This document shows positions 7,328 through 17,800 of a DNA stretch of 38,690 nt, piece by piece (position 1 is the stretch's first letter; the number at the start of each line of letters is the position of its first letter). The position numbers and the translations under genes were made by a program. Source of the stretch: Klebsiella pneumoniae (GTDB lineage Bacteria > Myxococcota_A > UBA796 > GCA-2862545); NCBI GenBank assembly GCA_945861065.1, contig CAMASI010000036.1:1-38690 (forward strand), written 5' to 3'. The notes under the pieces were generated by a model. That model made no database searches, was not told the DNA's origin, and saw nothing but the letters and a program-made list of their open reading frames with translations.

Positions 7328-10300
7328 ATGTTTGCACTTCTCCTCGCGTGCGCTCCTCCCACCGACGGTCTGCGTGCGACCCCGGCTGGCACAGGCCCGC
7401 TCGTGGTCGTGGACTGGGACGCGCTGCCGTTGCCCGAAATTCCGTGGCCCAACGACCTCGCCACGCGGCCGGACCCGGACTCGGTCACAGGGCTTCGCCT
7501 CAACCTGTCCACCGTCGCCACCACCCAAGCCGAATCCGAGGCCCGCGCCAAACTCGATGAACTCGCAGGCTTCGGCATCTACTCGCCGATCACGGTGTCG
7601 TTCGAGGCGAGCCTGGACCTCGACAACGTTGTTGCCCGGCACCCGAACGACCTTCACGAGCCGAACCACCACGCCGACGACGCCATCTACGTCATCAACG
7701 TCGACCCCGACTCGCCTGACTACGGGCGGCCCGTCGCGCTCGACCTCGGCCACGGCCGCTTCCCGGCCGATGTGCCCAACGCCGCTCGTTACTTTCCCAA
7801 CGACCCCCGCGCCTCCGTCCCCTCCGTCTTGTTCGACACCACCGAGGAGGACCTCGACGGCGACGGCATGCTCGACCCTGGCGAAGATACCGACTTCGAC
7901 GGCCTGCTCGACGTCCCCAACGTGTACCCCGCCGGCGGCGACCCCCGCGACGACCTGCTCACCTGGTACGAACGCGTGTCCAACACGCTCATTCTGCGTC
8001 CGGTCGTTCCATTGCGCGAGGAGACGACCTACGCCGTCGTTCTCACCTCTCAACTCCTGGGCGAGGACGGAGAATCGGTTCGCTCGCCGTGGGATTGGGT
8101 GAATCACACCCGCCAGACCGACGTCCTGTGGCCCGTGCTTGACGCACTCGACGCCCTCGGTCGACCGGAGACGGACCTCGCGTTCACCTGGGCCTTCACC
8201 ACCGGGCGTGTCACCGGCGATCTGGCCGACGTGCAGCGTGGGCTCGATGGCAAAGGCCCCTGGCCCTTCCTCGCCACCGACTACCCGGCGGGAATCACAG
8301 AGGCGCACCAACTCCATGACGTGGCGACGCTGCCCAGCCCGTACCACCTTCCGATGGAGAACATCGTTGGGCCCTTCATCTCCATCGGCCTCTTCGACGA
8401 GACCTCCGTGGACTACTTGGTCGACGCCTACGCGTCGTTCTCCGGCGACCTCATCGGCGGCGCCTTCGTATCGCCCAACTTCCTCGCCGACCGCGACGAC
8501 GGCGGTCGCGACCAGTCCGACGAGTGGTGGCAGGTGGACCCCGTGCTCGGCACGCTGCATGCGGAACCCAACCGCCTCGCATTCACCTGCCTGTTGCCCA
8601 AGGAAGACGCTGCGAACGGCGTCGTCCAGCCCTTCCCGGTCGTCCTGCACGGACACGGCTACGGCAGCACCCGCGTCGAGTTCCTCGGCTTCGCCCACGC
8701 CATGAATCGCATGGGCTACGCCCACTGTTCGATGGATTTCCCCGGGCATGGGCCCGGCGTGTCCCCCGACGAGGCGCTGCTCGTGCAAGCCGCGCTCGAT
8801 GCCAACGACCTGGGCGACTTCTGGACCCACCTGCTGGACGCCCGGTACGTGGACCTCGACAACGACGGCATCCCCGACTCCGGCGGCGACATGTGGTCGG
8901 CGGATGCTTTCCACACCCGCGACATGGTGCGTCAGAGCGTTGTGGATTGGATGGCGTTGGTGCGCTCGCTCAGGGCCTGCGGCACCGGCGACATGGACCT
9001 CACCGTGCCCACGGACAGCGGACGAAGCGCCGTTGGAACCGCGATGGCCTGCGACTTCGACGGCAACGGCATTCCCGACATCGGTGGGCCCGACACGCCC
9101 ATCGCCATCGACGGTGGCTCCCTCGGCGGAATCGTCAGCGCCGTCGCCGCGGGCGTCATCCCCGGAATCGCGGCATGGGCGCCGATCGTGCCCGGCGCCG
9201 GCATCGTGGACGTCGCGGTCCGCACGGAGATCGGCGGCGCCGTGGAAGCCATGCACGGCCGCCTGATGAGCCCGATGTTTCTCGGCTACCCTGTCGGCGA
9301 CGGTACACTTCGGGTCGTGCAGATGGTCAACTCGGTCATGGACATGCGCGAACTCGATGTCGCGGTCCTGAACGCCGTGCCCGCCGGGGGTCGCGTGGTC
9401 GTCGAAAACCTCGTCAACGGCGAAAGGCGTGAAGTGGGCATCCCCGCCGACGGCGCTTTCCGGGTCGGAATCGCGGCCGACGGAATGGACCCCGCGGAGA
9501 AGGCGCTCGCCACGGGCATCCCGGTCGACGGTCCGCAGTTCGGCGAGGTGTACGAGCTGATCGACAACGACGGCCTCGGCGACCCGTTGGTGGTGACGGT
9601 CTACGACAGTGCCGGCGTCGAAGTGGCGCGCCTCGACACCTGGGCCACCGACATCGTGCATGAAGGTGTCACGATGCGCGCTGGAAGCCCCCTGGTGGCA
9701 GCTTCGTGGGGTCTCGGCCACATCCGCGCCACGCCCATCGTCCGTCGCCTTGCGGGGGTGCTTGCGGCGGCACTCGAGCCCGGCGACCCCGCTGCCTACG
9801 CGCCGCACTACTTCCTCGACCCCCTGCCCGGGATGGAGCCCCAACGGGTGCTCGTCATGCCCACGCCCGGCGACACCATCGTCAACGTCAACACCGGCCT
9901 CGCCGTGGCCCGCATTGCCGGCATCCTGCCCTGGGACACAGTAGACCCGCGCCTCGGCATGACCGCCGACCAATGGCTCATCGATCGGCACGTGCTGCAG
10001 GGCCTCGAAGAGTTCGGCCCCTACACCAATGGCTACGGCGCGCCCGTCCTTTTCGACGCTGACGACCTCGACGACGGCACGGACGGCTTTGGCGCCCCCT
10101 CGGAAATCCCGCTCCGCCTCTCCGTACCGGTGGGTGAGGGCCTTTCCGCGCTCCGAATCCCGTACGTGGAACCCACCGGAACGCACGCGTTTTCGGTCCC
10201 GAACCCGAGCCTGCCCTTCGACATGGGCAACTTCGCCATCCACCAGGTCGCCGTGTACCTCGCGAGCGGGGGCCGGACGCTGTCGGACGACCCTTGTATG

Positions 10301-10348
10301 GCCACCGGCGATTGCCCGTTCTTGGCGCCGCTGGTGGATGCGCCATGA
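7328..10348 (+). CDS. Large lipoprotein with alpha/beta-hydrolase fold (extracellular lipase-like)
   Basis: This is a 1006-residue protein. From ATG 7328 it begins MFALLLAC, an extremely short lipobox signal. An in-frame ATG at 7268 (with AAGGG upstream) would add 20 residues including an RPRSR n-region. The first 400 residues contain a VVVDWDALPLPEIPWPNDL start and a VSFEASLDL segment, like the N-terminal domain of Pla-1/cef/VolA-type lipases. An alpha/beta-hydrolase core follows: HGHGYG (441-446), the nucleophile elbow GGSLGG with Ser598, PTPGDTIVN with Asp849, and GTHAF with His953, a plausible triad. Asp-rich calcium-loop-like segments (DLDNDGIPD, DFDGNGIPD) are inserted. The substrate is unknown; a lipid or ester is likely. 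It is translationally coupled to the barrel gene by an ATGA overlap. Confidence 0.75.
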   Translation: MFALLLACAPPTDGLRATPAGTGPLVVVDWDALPLPEIPWPNDLATRPDPDSVTGLRLNLSTVATTQAESEARAKLDELAGFGIYSPITVSFEASLDLDNVVARHPNDLHEPNHHADDAIYVINVDPDSPDYGRPVALDLGHGRFPADVPNAARYFPNDPRASVPSVLFDTTEEDLDGDGMLDPGEDTDFDGLLDVPNVYPAGGDPRDDLLTWYERVSNTLILRPVVPLREETTYAVVLTSQLLGEDGESVRSPWDWVNHTRQTDVLWPVLDALDALGRPETDLAFTWAFTTGRVTGDLADVQRGLDGKGPWPFLATDYPAGITEAHQLHDVATLPSPYHLPMENIVGPFISIGLFDETSVDYLVDAYASFSGDLIGGAFVSPNFLADRDDGGRDQSDEWWQVDPVLGTLHAEPNRLAFTCLLPKEDAANGVVQPFPVVLHGHGYGSTRVEFLGFAHAMNRMGYAHCSMDFPGHGPGVSPDEALLVQAALDANDLGDFWTHLLDARYVDLDNDGIPDSGGDMWSADAFHTRDMVRQSVVDWMALVRSLRACGTGDMDLTVPTDSGRSAVGTAMACDFDGNGIPDIGGPDTPIAIDGGSLGGIVSAVAAGVIPGIAAWAPIVPGAGIVDVAVRTEIGGAVEAMHGRLMSPMFLGYPVGDGTLRVVQMVNSVMDMRELDVAVLNAVPAGGRVVVENLVNGERREVGIPADGAFRVGIAADGMDPAEKALATGIPVDGPQFGEVYELIDNDGLGDPLVVTVYDSAGVEVARLDTWATDIVHEGVTMRAGSPLVAASWGLGHIRATPIVRRLAGVLAAALEPGDPAAYAPHYFLDPLPGMEPQRVLVMPTPGDTIVNVNTGLAVARIAGILPWDTVDPRLGMTADQWLIDRHVLQGLEEFGPYTNGYGAPVLFDADDLDDGTDGFGAPSEIPLRLSVPVGEGLSALRIPYVEPTGTHAFSVPNPSLPFDMGNFAIHQVAVYLASGGRTLSDDPCMATGDCPFLAPLVDAP

Positions 10349-11772
10349 TCGCCATCCTCGCACTCGCCGCATTCGCCAAAGACGGAATCGAGGTCATCGG
10401 CGAGGTTCGCGCCATCGGCAGCTTGCCTCCCGAGGTCACGGTCGACGCCGACGGCACCGGGTCGGGCGCGTCGCCCCAACTCGACGGGCGGCTCCGCGCG
10501 GGCCTGCACGGCACCTGGGGCAAGGTGGTTGCCGACCTGGAAGGCGACGCCTTTGACGGAGGCTGGGCCGGCGAACCGTGGGCACTCGGGTCGATCGACG
10601 AGCGTCGTCGGGATGTCGGCCTCACGTGGCAAGACAGCTACCGACTGCGCAAGGCGTGGGTCGCAGGCCGCACCTCGGCCGGCGAATTGGGTGTGGGCCT
10701 CACGACGTCGGAATGGGGCTTGGGCATGGTCGCCAACGACGGCGACGGCGACCCGTTGTTCGGCCGCTCGGACTTCGGAGACCGCGTGATCCGCGGCCGA
10801 ATCGCCAGCGCTCCGTTCCGTCAGGGCGGAAAGCCGGTGCCCGTCTTCGTCATCGCGGCGCTCGACGCTGTGGTCCGCGACGACAACGCGCGCATCTCCG
10901 ACGGCCAACTCGCCAGCCAGGCCGTGCTCGCCGTCCTGCGGAGCACGCCCGACGGCACCAAGGCCGGTGCCTACACGGTCCTGCGCACCCAGCGTGAGGC
11001 GGACCCCGACCGAAGCACGCAAGCGGCGGTGGTCGACCTGTATGCGGACGTGCCGAAGGAATTGTGCAACCTGACGGTGCGCGCAGCGGCCGAGGTGGCC
11101 GGTGTTTTGGGCAAGACCGACCGCGTGCTCAGCTACGCAGGGCGCGACGGGATCGGCATCGCCTCGATGGGTGCCTTGGTGTCGTTGTCCGGCACCTACA
11201 CCCCGAAACATCTGGGCGGTATGCTTCGCCTCGCGTACGCGTCGGGTGACGGCAATCCCGACGACGGCGCCACTCACGACTTCAGCTTCGACCGCGACGC
11301 TGACGTAGGCATGGTGCTGTTCGACGAGGTCGCTGGTGCCATCGAAGCGCGCACGCATGCGCTGCTCTCCGACCCGACCCGCGCAGGCCAGCCGCCCGAC
11401 GGCGTCGAGGTGCTGGTGACCGAAGGCGCGTTCCGGCGGGCCTTCGCGATCCAACCGGTGCTGACCTGGACGCCGAAGCCTTGGCTCGACACGGCGTTCG
11501 GGCTGGTCCGAGCCTGGTCGACGGCGCCCGTCGCCCACCCGTTCTACAGCTACCGCGCGGGCGGCGTGCCCCACGACGTGCTGGACCGGCCGTCCGAGGG
11601 CCGCGCACTTGGGACGGAGTTGGACGTCAGCGTCACCGTCGGGAAGGTCCAGGCGGGTCGCTGGCCCACACCGTCGCTACGGGTGCAGGTGGGGCATGCC
11701 TGGCTCGCTGAGGGGCTGGGCGGTCCGGGGACGGCGGATTTGGCGATGGCTGAAGGTCGCGTGCGGTTCTAA
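10345..11772 (+). CDS. Predicted outer-membrane beta-barrel protein
   Basis: This is a 475-residue protein. The ATG at 10345 overlaps the upstream TGA (ATGA), so it is probably translated with the hydrolase lipoprotein. It begins with a short signal, MIAILALAAFA, and continues KDGIEVIGEV. The body alternates polar and hydrophobic residues, with many Gly and aromatic positions, for example RKAWVAGRTSAGELGVGLTT and GLGMVANDGDGDPLFG. It ends in Val-Arg-Phe, and a terminal Phe is typical of barrels inserted by BamA. A DPLFGRSDFGDRVIRG segment and TPKHLGGMLRLAYASGDGN recall porins of the alginate-export or DUF-type barrels, but no family is recognised with certainty. It may help export or display the coupled lipoprotein (inference). 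Confidence 0.65.
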   Translation: MIAILALAAFAKDGIEVIGEVRAIGSLPPEVTVDADGTGSGASPQLDGRLRAGLHGTWGKVVADLEGDAFDGGWAGEPWALGSIDERRRDVGLTWQDSYRLRKAWVAGRTSAGELGVGLTTSEWGLGMVANDGDGDPLFGRSDFGDRVIRGRIASAPFRQGGKPVPVFVIAALDAVVRDDNARISDGQLASQAVLAVLRSTPDGTKAGAYTVLRTQREADPDRSTQAAVVDLYADVPKELCNLTVRAAAEVAGVLGKTDRVLSYAGRDGIGIASMGALVSLSGTYTPKHLGGMLRLAYASGDGNPDDGATHDFSFDRDADVGMVLFDEVAGAIEARTHALLSDPTRAGQPPDGVEVLVTEGAFRRAFAIQPVLTWTPKPWLDTAFGLVRAWSTAPVAHPFYSYRAGGVPHDVLDRPSEGRALGTELDVSVTVGKVQAGRWPTPSLRVQVGHAWLAEGLGGPGTADLAMAEGRVRF

Positions 11773-11810
11773 GTCCGAACCAAGGAATCCGTTCACGTGC
11801 GCATTGGGCG

Positions 11811-14800
11811 TCAGGCCGCCCGCCGCCTCCGCCACAGCGCCGGCAATCCGAGCAGCAGCCACGCCGCTCCCGTGTCGCCACTGTTGTCGCCGCAGCCGCA
11901 GTTGTTGGCCGACTTGGAGTCGTCGGTTGCGGCCGTGTCCCCGCACGTCTCGTCCACTTCGCCGTCACAGTTGTTGTCCACGGCGTCCAAGCACAACTCA
12001 GCGCGACCGGGGTTCACCCACCCGTCGTTGTCGTCGCAATCGCCGGCGGAAACCGTCCAACCATCGAGGTCGAGGTCGTCAGCGCCTTCATCGATGAGGC
12101 CGTCACAGTCGTTGTCGGTGCCGTCCGGCACTTCTACGCCGCCCGGATGTACGTCGGCGTTTCCGTCGTCGCAATCTCCGTCGTTTTCGCTCAGCCCGTC
12201 GCCGTCGTCATCGGACACGGTGGTGTCTTCGTCGATGAGTCCGTCGCAGTCGTCGTCGCGACCGTTGGGCTGCTCTTCCGCGGCCGGATTGACATCGGCG
12301 TTCCCATCGTCGCAATCCCCTGCGTCTTCCGAGAAGCCGTCCACGTCGTCGTCGTAGCTGTCCGTGGTGTCGTCGATGATGCCGTTGCAGTCATTGTCCT
12401 TGCCGTCGGGCAGCTCGGGAGCGCCGGGATGGACGTCGGGGTCGTTGGGGTCACAGTCCACCGCATCGCCCCAGCCATCGCCGTCCGCGTCTGGCGTGCC
12501 GCTATCGACGGCACCGTCGCAATCGTCGTCGACCCCGTTGCCCATGTCTTCGACGGCGCCAGGATGAATGTTGAGGTTGTTGTCGGCGCAGTCACCGGGC
12601 ACGCTGCCGTCGGTGCACAACGGACCCTCACAATAGCCGTCGCCGTCGTCGTCGAAGCATTCGGTGCCTTCGTCTACGACCAGGTCGCAATCGTCGTCGG
12701 CGTCGTTGCACAACTCGTCTGCACCGGGGTGCACGAGGGCGTCAGCGTCGTCACAGTCGCCGCCGTCCACGGTAAAGCCGTCGCCGTCGAGGTCCGACGT
12801 CGCCGTCCCTTCGTCCGTCAACCCGTTGCAGTTGTCGTCGATGCCGTTCGGCACCTCCAACGCACCGGGATTGACGTTGAGCAAGTTGTCCGCGCAGTCG
12901 CCGTCGCAGGTCGAATAGCCGTCGCCGTCGGCATCGTCCGGGTTGAGGTTGTCGTCGCCGTCGTCGCAGTCCTCGCAGGTCCACGCGCCGTCGCCGTCGT
13001 CGTCTGCTTCATCCGGCTCCACCGGACAGGGGTCGCAGTCGTCCGGATTCGCATCGAGGTCGGCGTCCATCAGGTCGTCGAATCCGTCGCACACATCGCA
13101 GCCGTCTGGAACGGTGTCGATGTCGTCGTCGATGAGGTCGTCCGAACCTTCGCATACGTCGCAGTCGTCGGGCACGCCGTCGAGATCGCTCTCGACGAGG
13201 TCATCGCCGCCTGAGCACACGTCGCAGGCATCGGCCACGCCGTCGAAGTCGCCGTCTGGGCTCAGCGGACCGCAGTCGTCGCAGCCATCGGCCACGCCGT
13301 CGCCGTCTTCGTCGATGGCATCGTCAAACCCTGGGCAGGCGTCGCAGTCGTCAGGAGCGCCGTCCGCGTCGTCGTCAAAGCGGTCATCGCCGCCGTCACA
13401 CACGTCGCAGTCGTCGGGCACGTCGTCGCCATCTGATTCCACGCGGTCGTCGCCGCCCAGACAGACGTCGCAGTCATCGCCCGCGCCGTCGGCATCGAGG
13501 TCGGTTTGGCTGTCGCGGCAGGCCAATGGGGTGTCGAGCACGAGGTAGTCGCTGAGCAGGTCCACATCGGAAACCGTCAGTTCGCCGTCGCCATCGACGT
13601 CGGCCGCCTTAGCCTGACAGGGGGTTGCGACCACGACGCCCGTGAGCAGCTTGATCGAGAGCATCGAAGCGTCGGCCACATCCACGTCGCCATCCAGGTC
13701 GGCGTCGCCGCACACCTCGTCGCAGCCGTTGTCGGGGCAACTGTCGCAGGGGTCGCCTGCGCCGTCGGCGTCTCGGTCGGCTTGACCAGGGTCCACGATG
13801 GACGGACAGGTGTCGCACGCATCCGCGACGCCGTCGGAGTCCCCGTCGGTGAGCGGACCGTCACAGTCGTCACAACCATCGGGAGCGCCGTCGCCATCCA
13901 CGTCGGCGAAGTCGTCGAAGCCGTCGCACACGTCGCAGGCGTCCGGCACCGAGTCGCTGTCGTCGTCGCGCGTGTCGTCGCCAAGCGCGCACAGGTCGCA
14001 ATCGTCTGGGGAACCGTCCGCATCGGTGTCGATTCGGTCGTCACCGCCGGTGCAGAGGTCACATTCGTCGCCGAAGCTGTCCACATCGCTATCGGCTTGT
14101 TGATCGCGGCAGGTCAGGTCCACGCCGCCGAGGATCGCGTCGGTGAGTAGGGGCACGTCGGCCGAGCTGAGGGCACCGTCGCGGTTGACATCGCCGCTCC
14201 AGCCTTGGCAGTACGAGGGCACCACGATTCCGGTGAGAATCTTCGTAGAGAGCAGGGCTTGGTCGCCGATGTCCACGTCGCCGTCGGAGTCGAGGTCTCC
14301 GCAGTCGGAGGCGCACCCGAGCACTGGGCACACATCGCACGCGTCGGCGGTGGCGTCGCCGTCGCCGTCCGTTCCGTCATCCGCGGTCGTCGGGCAGGAG
14401 TCGCAGGCATTTCCGGCGCCGTCGCCATCATCGTCGTTCTGGTCGGTGTTCTCCACACCTGGGCAGTTGTCGCACGCGTCAGCGACGTCGTCTGCGTCGT
14501 CATCGACGAGCGCGCCGACGCAGGTGTCGCACGCATCGCCCACGCCGTCGAGATCGAGGTCAGCCTGATCGTTGGACAGGCCTGGGCAGTTGTCACAGCC
14601 CTCCGCGACACCGTCGAAATCGGCGTCGTCGAGGTCGTCGGAACCGGGGCAACTTTCGCAGGCGTCGCCTACGGTGTCCGCGTCGTCGTCCGCTTGGTCG
14701 TCTGCGAGACCGGGGCAGGTGTCGCAACCTTCGGAGACGGTGTCGCCGTCGGCGTCGTCGAGGTCGTCGAAGCCGGGACACACGTCGCAATCATTCGCTA

Positions 14801-17800
14801 CGCCGTCCACGTCGTCGTCGGAAAGGTCGCCGACACAGTCGTCGCAGAAGTTCGGGACTCCGTCGCCATCGCTGTCGAGGAAGTCATCGCCGTCCGCGCA
14901 AATGTCGCAGGCATCCCCCGCGCCGTCCACATCGACGTCGAGTTGGTCGTTGGCCAAATCGAGGCAGTTGTCGCAGCCGTCCGCCGTGGCATCCACGTCG
15001 TCGTCCACAAAGTCGTCGAAGCCTGCGCAGGCGTCGCACGCATCGCCAACGCCGTCCACATCGGTGTCGGATTGGTCGTCTGCGACGTCTGGGCATAGGT
15101 CGCAATCGTCGGGCACCACGTCGAGATCGACATCGGCGAGGTCGTCCGAACCGGGGCACGTGTCGCAGGCGTCGCCTACCGTGTCCACGTCCTCGTCGGC
15201 CTGATCGTTGACGACGTCGATGCAGTTGTCGCAGGCGTCGGGGAAGGCGTCGGCGTCGAAGTCGTCCAGGTCGTCGAAGCCCGGGCAAGTATCGCAGACG
15301 TCACCGACGAAGTCAGCGTCCTCGTCGGCTTGGTCGTTGGCCAGACCCGGACAGTTGTCACAACCTTCGGGCGTGCCATCGACGTCCACGTCGTCGAAGT
15401 CGCTGAACCCGGGGCACACGTCGCACACGTCACCGGCGCCGTCGGCGTCGTCATCGGTCTGGTCGGTGTTGATGTCGTCGGGGCAGTTGTCGCAGGCGTC
15501 CGCAACGAGGTCCACGTCGAAGTCGAGCGTGTCGTCGCCGCCGGGGCATAGGTCGCACACGTCGCCCACGCCGTCGACATCGTCGTCCGCTTGGTCTTCG
15601 TTGGCATCGAGCGGGCAGTTGTCGCAATCGTCCGCGCTAAGGTCGGCATCCACGTCCACGCGGTCGTCGCCGCCGGTGCAGCGGTCACACACGTCACCCA
15701 CGGCATCTGCGTCGTCGTCGGCCTGGTCGGTGTTGAGGTCGAGCGGGCAGTTGTCGCACACGTCGCCGACGGTGTCTACATCGCCATCGAGTTGGTAGGG
15801 ATCGGCGTCGAACACGCACACGTCGCAGCCGTCGGCCACGCCATCGGAATCCGCATCGAGGGTATCGTCGGATCCGTCACAAGCGTCGCACACGTCACCG
15901 ACGCCGTCGCCATCCTCGTCAAGTTGGTCGGGGTCGAAGAGGTCCGGGCATACGTCGCAAGCGTTCGGGATGAGGTCCACGTCGTTGTCGTCGCCGTCAT
16001 CTTCGCCCGGGCACAGATCGCAGGCGTCACCGACGTTGTCGAAGTCGCTATCGACCTGATCGTCCGCGACATCTGGGCAGACATCGCACGCATCGGGAAC
16101 AAGGTCTACATCGGTATCGATGAGGTCGTCGCCGCCTTCACACACATCGCAGGCGTTGCCAACGGTGTCCACGTCATCGTCTTTCTGGCTTGGGTTTCGA
16201 TTGACGGGGCAGTTGTCGCAGGCATCTGCGACATCGTCGTCGTCGTCGTCGACCGAATCGTCGCCTTCTGCGCATGTGTCACACACGTCGCCGAAGCCGT
16301 CGCCATCAAGGTCCGATTGATCGGTGTTGAGGTCATCTTCGCAATTGTCGCAGTCGTCCGGGACGGTATCGACGTCACCGTCGATGAAGTCGTCTCCACC
16401 TTCGCACACGTCGCAAGCGTCGCCTGCACCGTCGAGATCGGTGTCGAACTGGTCTGGGTCTGGCACGTCGGGACAAACGTCGCAACCGTCGGGCACGAGG
16501 TCCACGTCGATGTCGAACGCGTCGTCAAAGCCTGGGCACGCGTCGCAGTTGTTACCGACGCTGTCGCCATCGGTGTCCTTCTGCAGAGGGTTGCTCGCGA
16601 AGGGGCAGTTGTCGCAGGCGTCGGGGAACAGGTCGCCATCGGCGTCGATTCGGTCGTCTTCGCCGGGGCAGTTGTCGCACAGGTCTCCGACGGTGTCGAG
16701 GTCGTCGTCCTCTTGCAATGGATCGAAGTCCGACGGGCAGGTGTCGCAACCGTCTGCGACGAGGTCGCCGTCTAGGTCTTCGCCGTCGGGTGAGCCTGGG
16801 CAGCTGTCGCACGGATCGCCAAAGCCGTCGCCATCGTCGTCGTCTTGGCTTGGGTTGAACAGGTCAAAACAGTTGTCGCAGCCGTCGGGCGCGCCGTCCA
16901 CATCGTCGTCGATGGTGTCGTCGATCCCGGGGCAAAGGTCGCAGACGTCGCCCGCGCCGTCCAGGTCCCCGTCGGCTTGTGCGGGGTTGCTGTTCTCTGG
17001 GCAGTTGTCGCACCCGTCGGGGATGCCCTCACCATCGAGATCGACATCGTCGTCAAAGCCGGGGCAGGCGTCGCAGACGTTGCCGGCGCCGTCCGTGTCC
17101 GAATCCGCTTGATCAAGGTTGGCGACGGTGACGCAGTTGTCGCAGGTGTTCGGCACCAGGTCGCCGTCGGAGTCACCGACGTCGAAGGCGTGGTCGTCGC
17201 AGTCCGAGCCGCCGCAGGCGCCTTCCGCGTCCACGAATCCATCGAGGTCGTCGTCACAGCAATAGGATTCGTCCCAACAGTCGCTGTCTACGCAGTCCGT
17301 CTTGCCGTCGAGGTCGTTGTCGCCGCCGTCATTGCAAATTTCGACGCAGTTGGGCTCGCCGACGCAGTCCGCGTCCGCACAGTCTTTGTGGCCGTCGAAA
17401 TCGTCGTCGACTCCGTTGTCGCAATCTTCTGCGCAGGTGGGGTCGCCAAAGCAGTCACCGTCGGCGCAGTCTTTTAAGCCGTCGAAGTCGTTGTCGAGCC
17501 CATCTCCGCAGATCTCGTCACAAGCGGGATCGCCCGAGCAATCCGGATCGGCGCAGTCGATCAGCGCGTCGTAGTCGTCGTCGATGCCGTTGTCGCAGTG
17601 TTCGACGCACTCGAAGTCCAGCGCGCAGTCCGGGTCGTCGCAATCAAGCAAGCCGTCGAAATCGTCGTCGATTCCGTTGTCGCACTGTTCGTCGCACTCG
17701 GGAACGCCGGCGCAGTCGGTGTCGGCGCAGTCGGCCACGCCGTCGCAGTCGTTGTCGTCGATGTCGGTACACACCTCCGGCGCATCGGGATTGATGAGGA

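Noticed and set aside
7313..10372. Open frame of about 1000 codons antisense to the hydrolase lipoprotein gene
   Set aside because: It is a mirror frame common in high-GC DNA. Its product is His/Arg/Val-rich with no domain, while the sense strand has a clear alpha/beta-hydrolase core.
12147..13214. 355-codon plus-strand frame opposite the MopE and TSP3 tract
   Set aside because: Same reason: Val/Ile-rich shadow of the repeat-coding strand with no signal or domain.
15591..16775. 394-codon Val-rich frame on the plus strand within the giant repeat gene
   Set aside because: Reversed GAC codons read as valine. It follows the TSP3 repeat period, so it is a shadow of the sense repeats.
13030..17185. 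Possible CRISPR array because of dense regular repeats
   Set aside because: The repeats are coding, diverged, and lack spacer/repeat alternation of fixed length.
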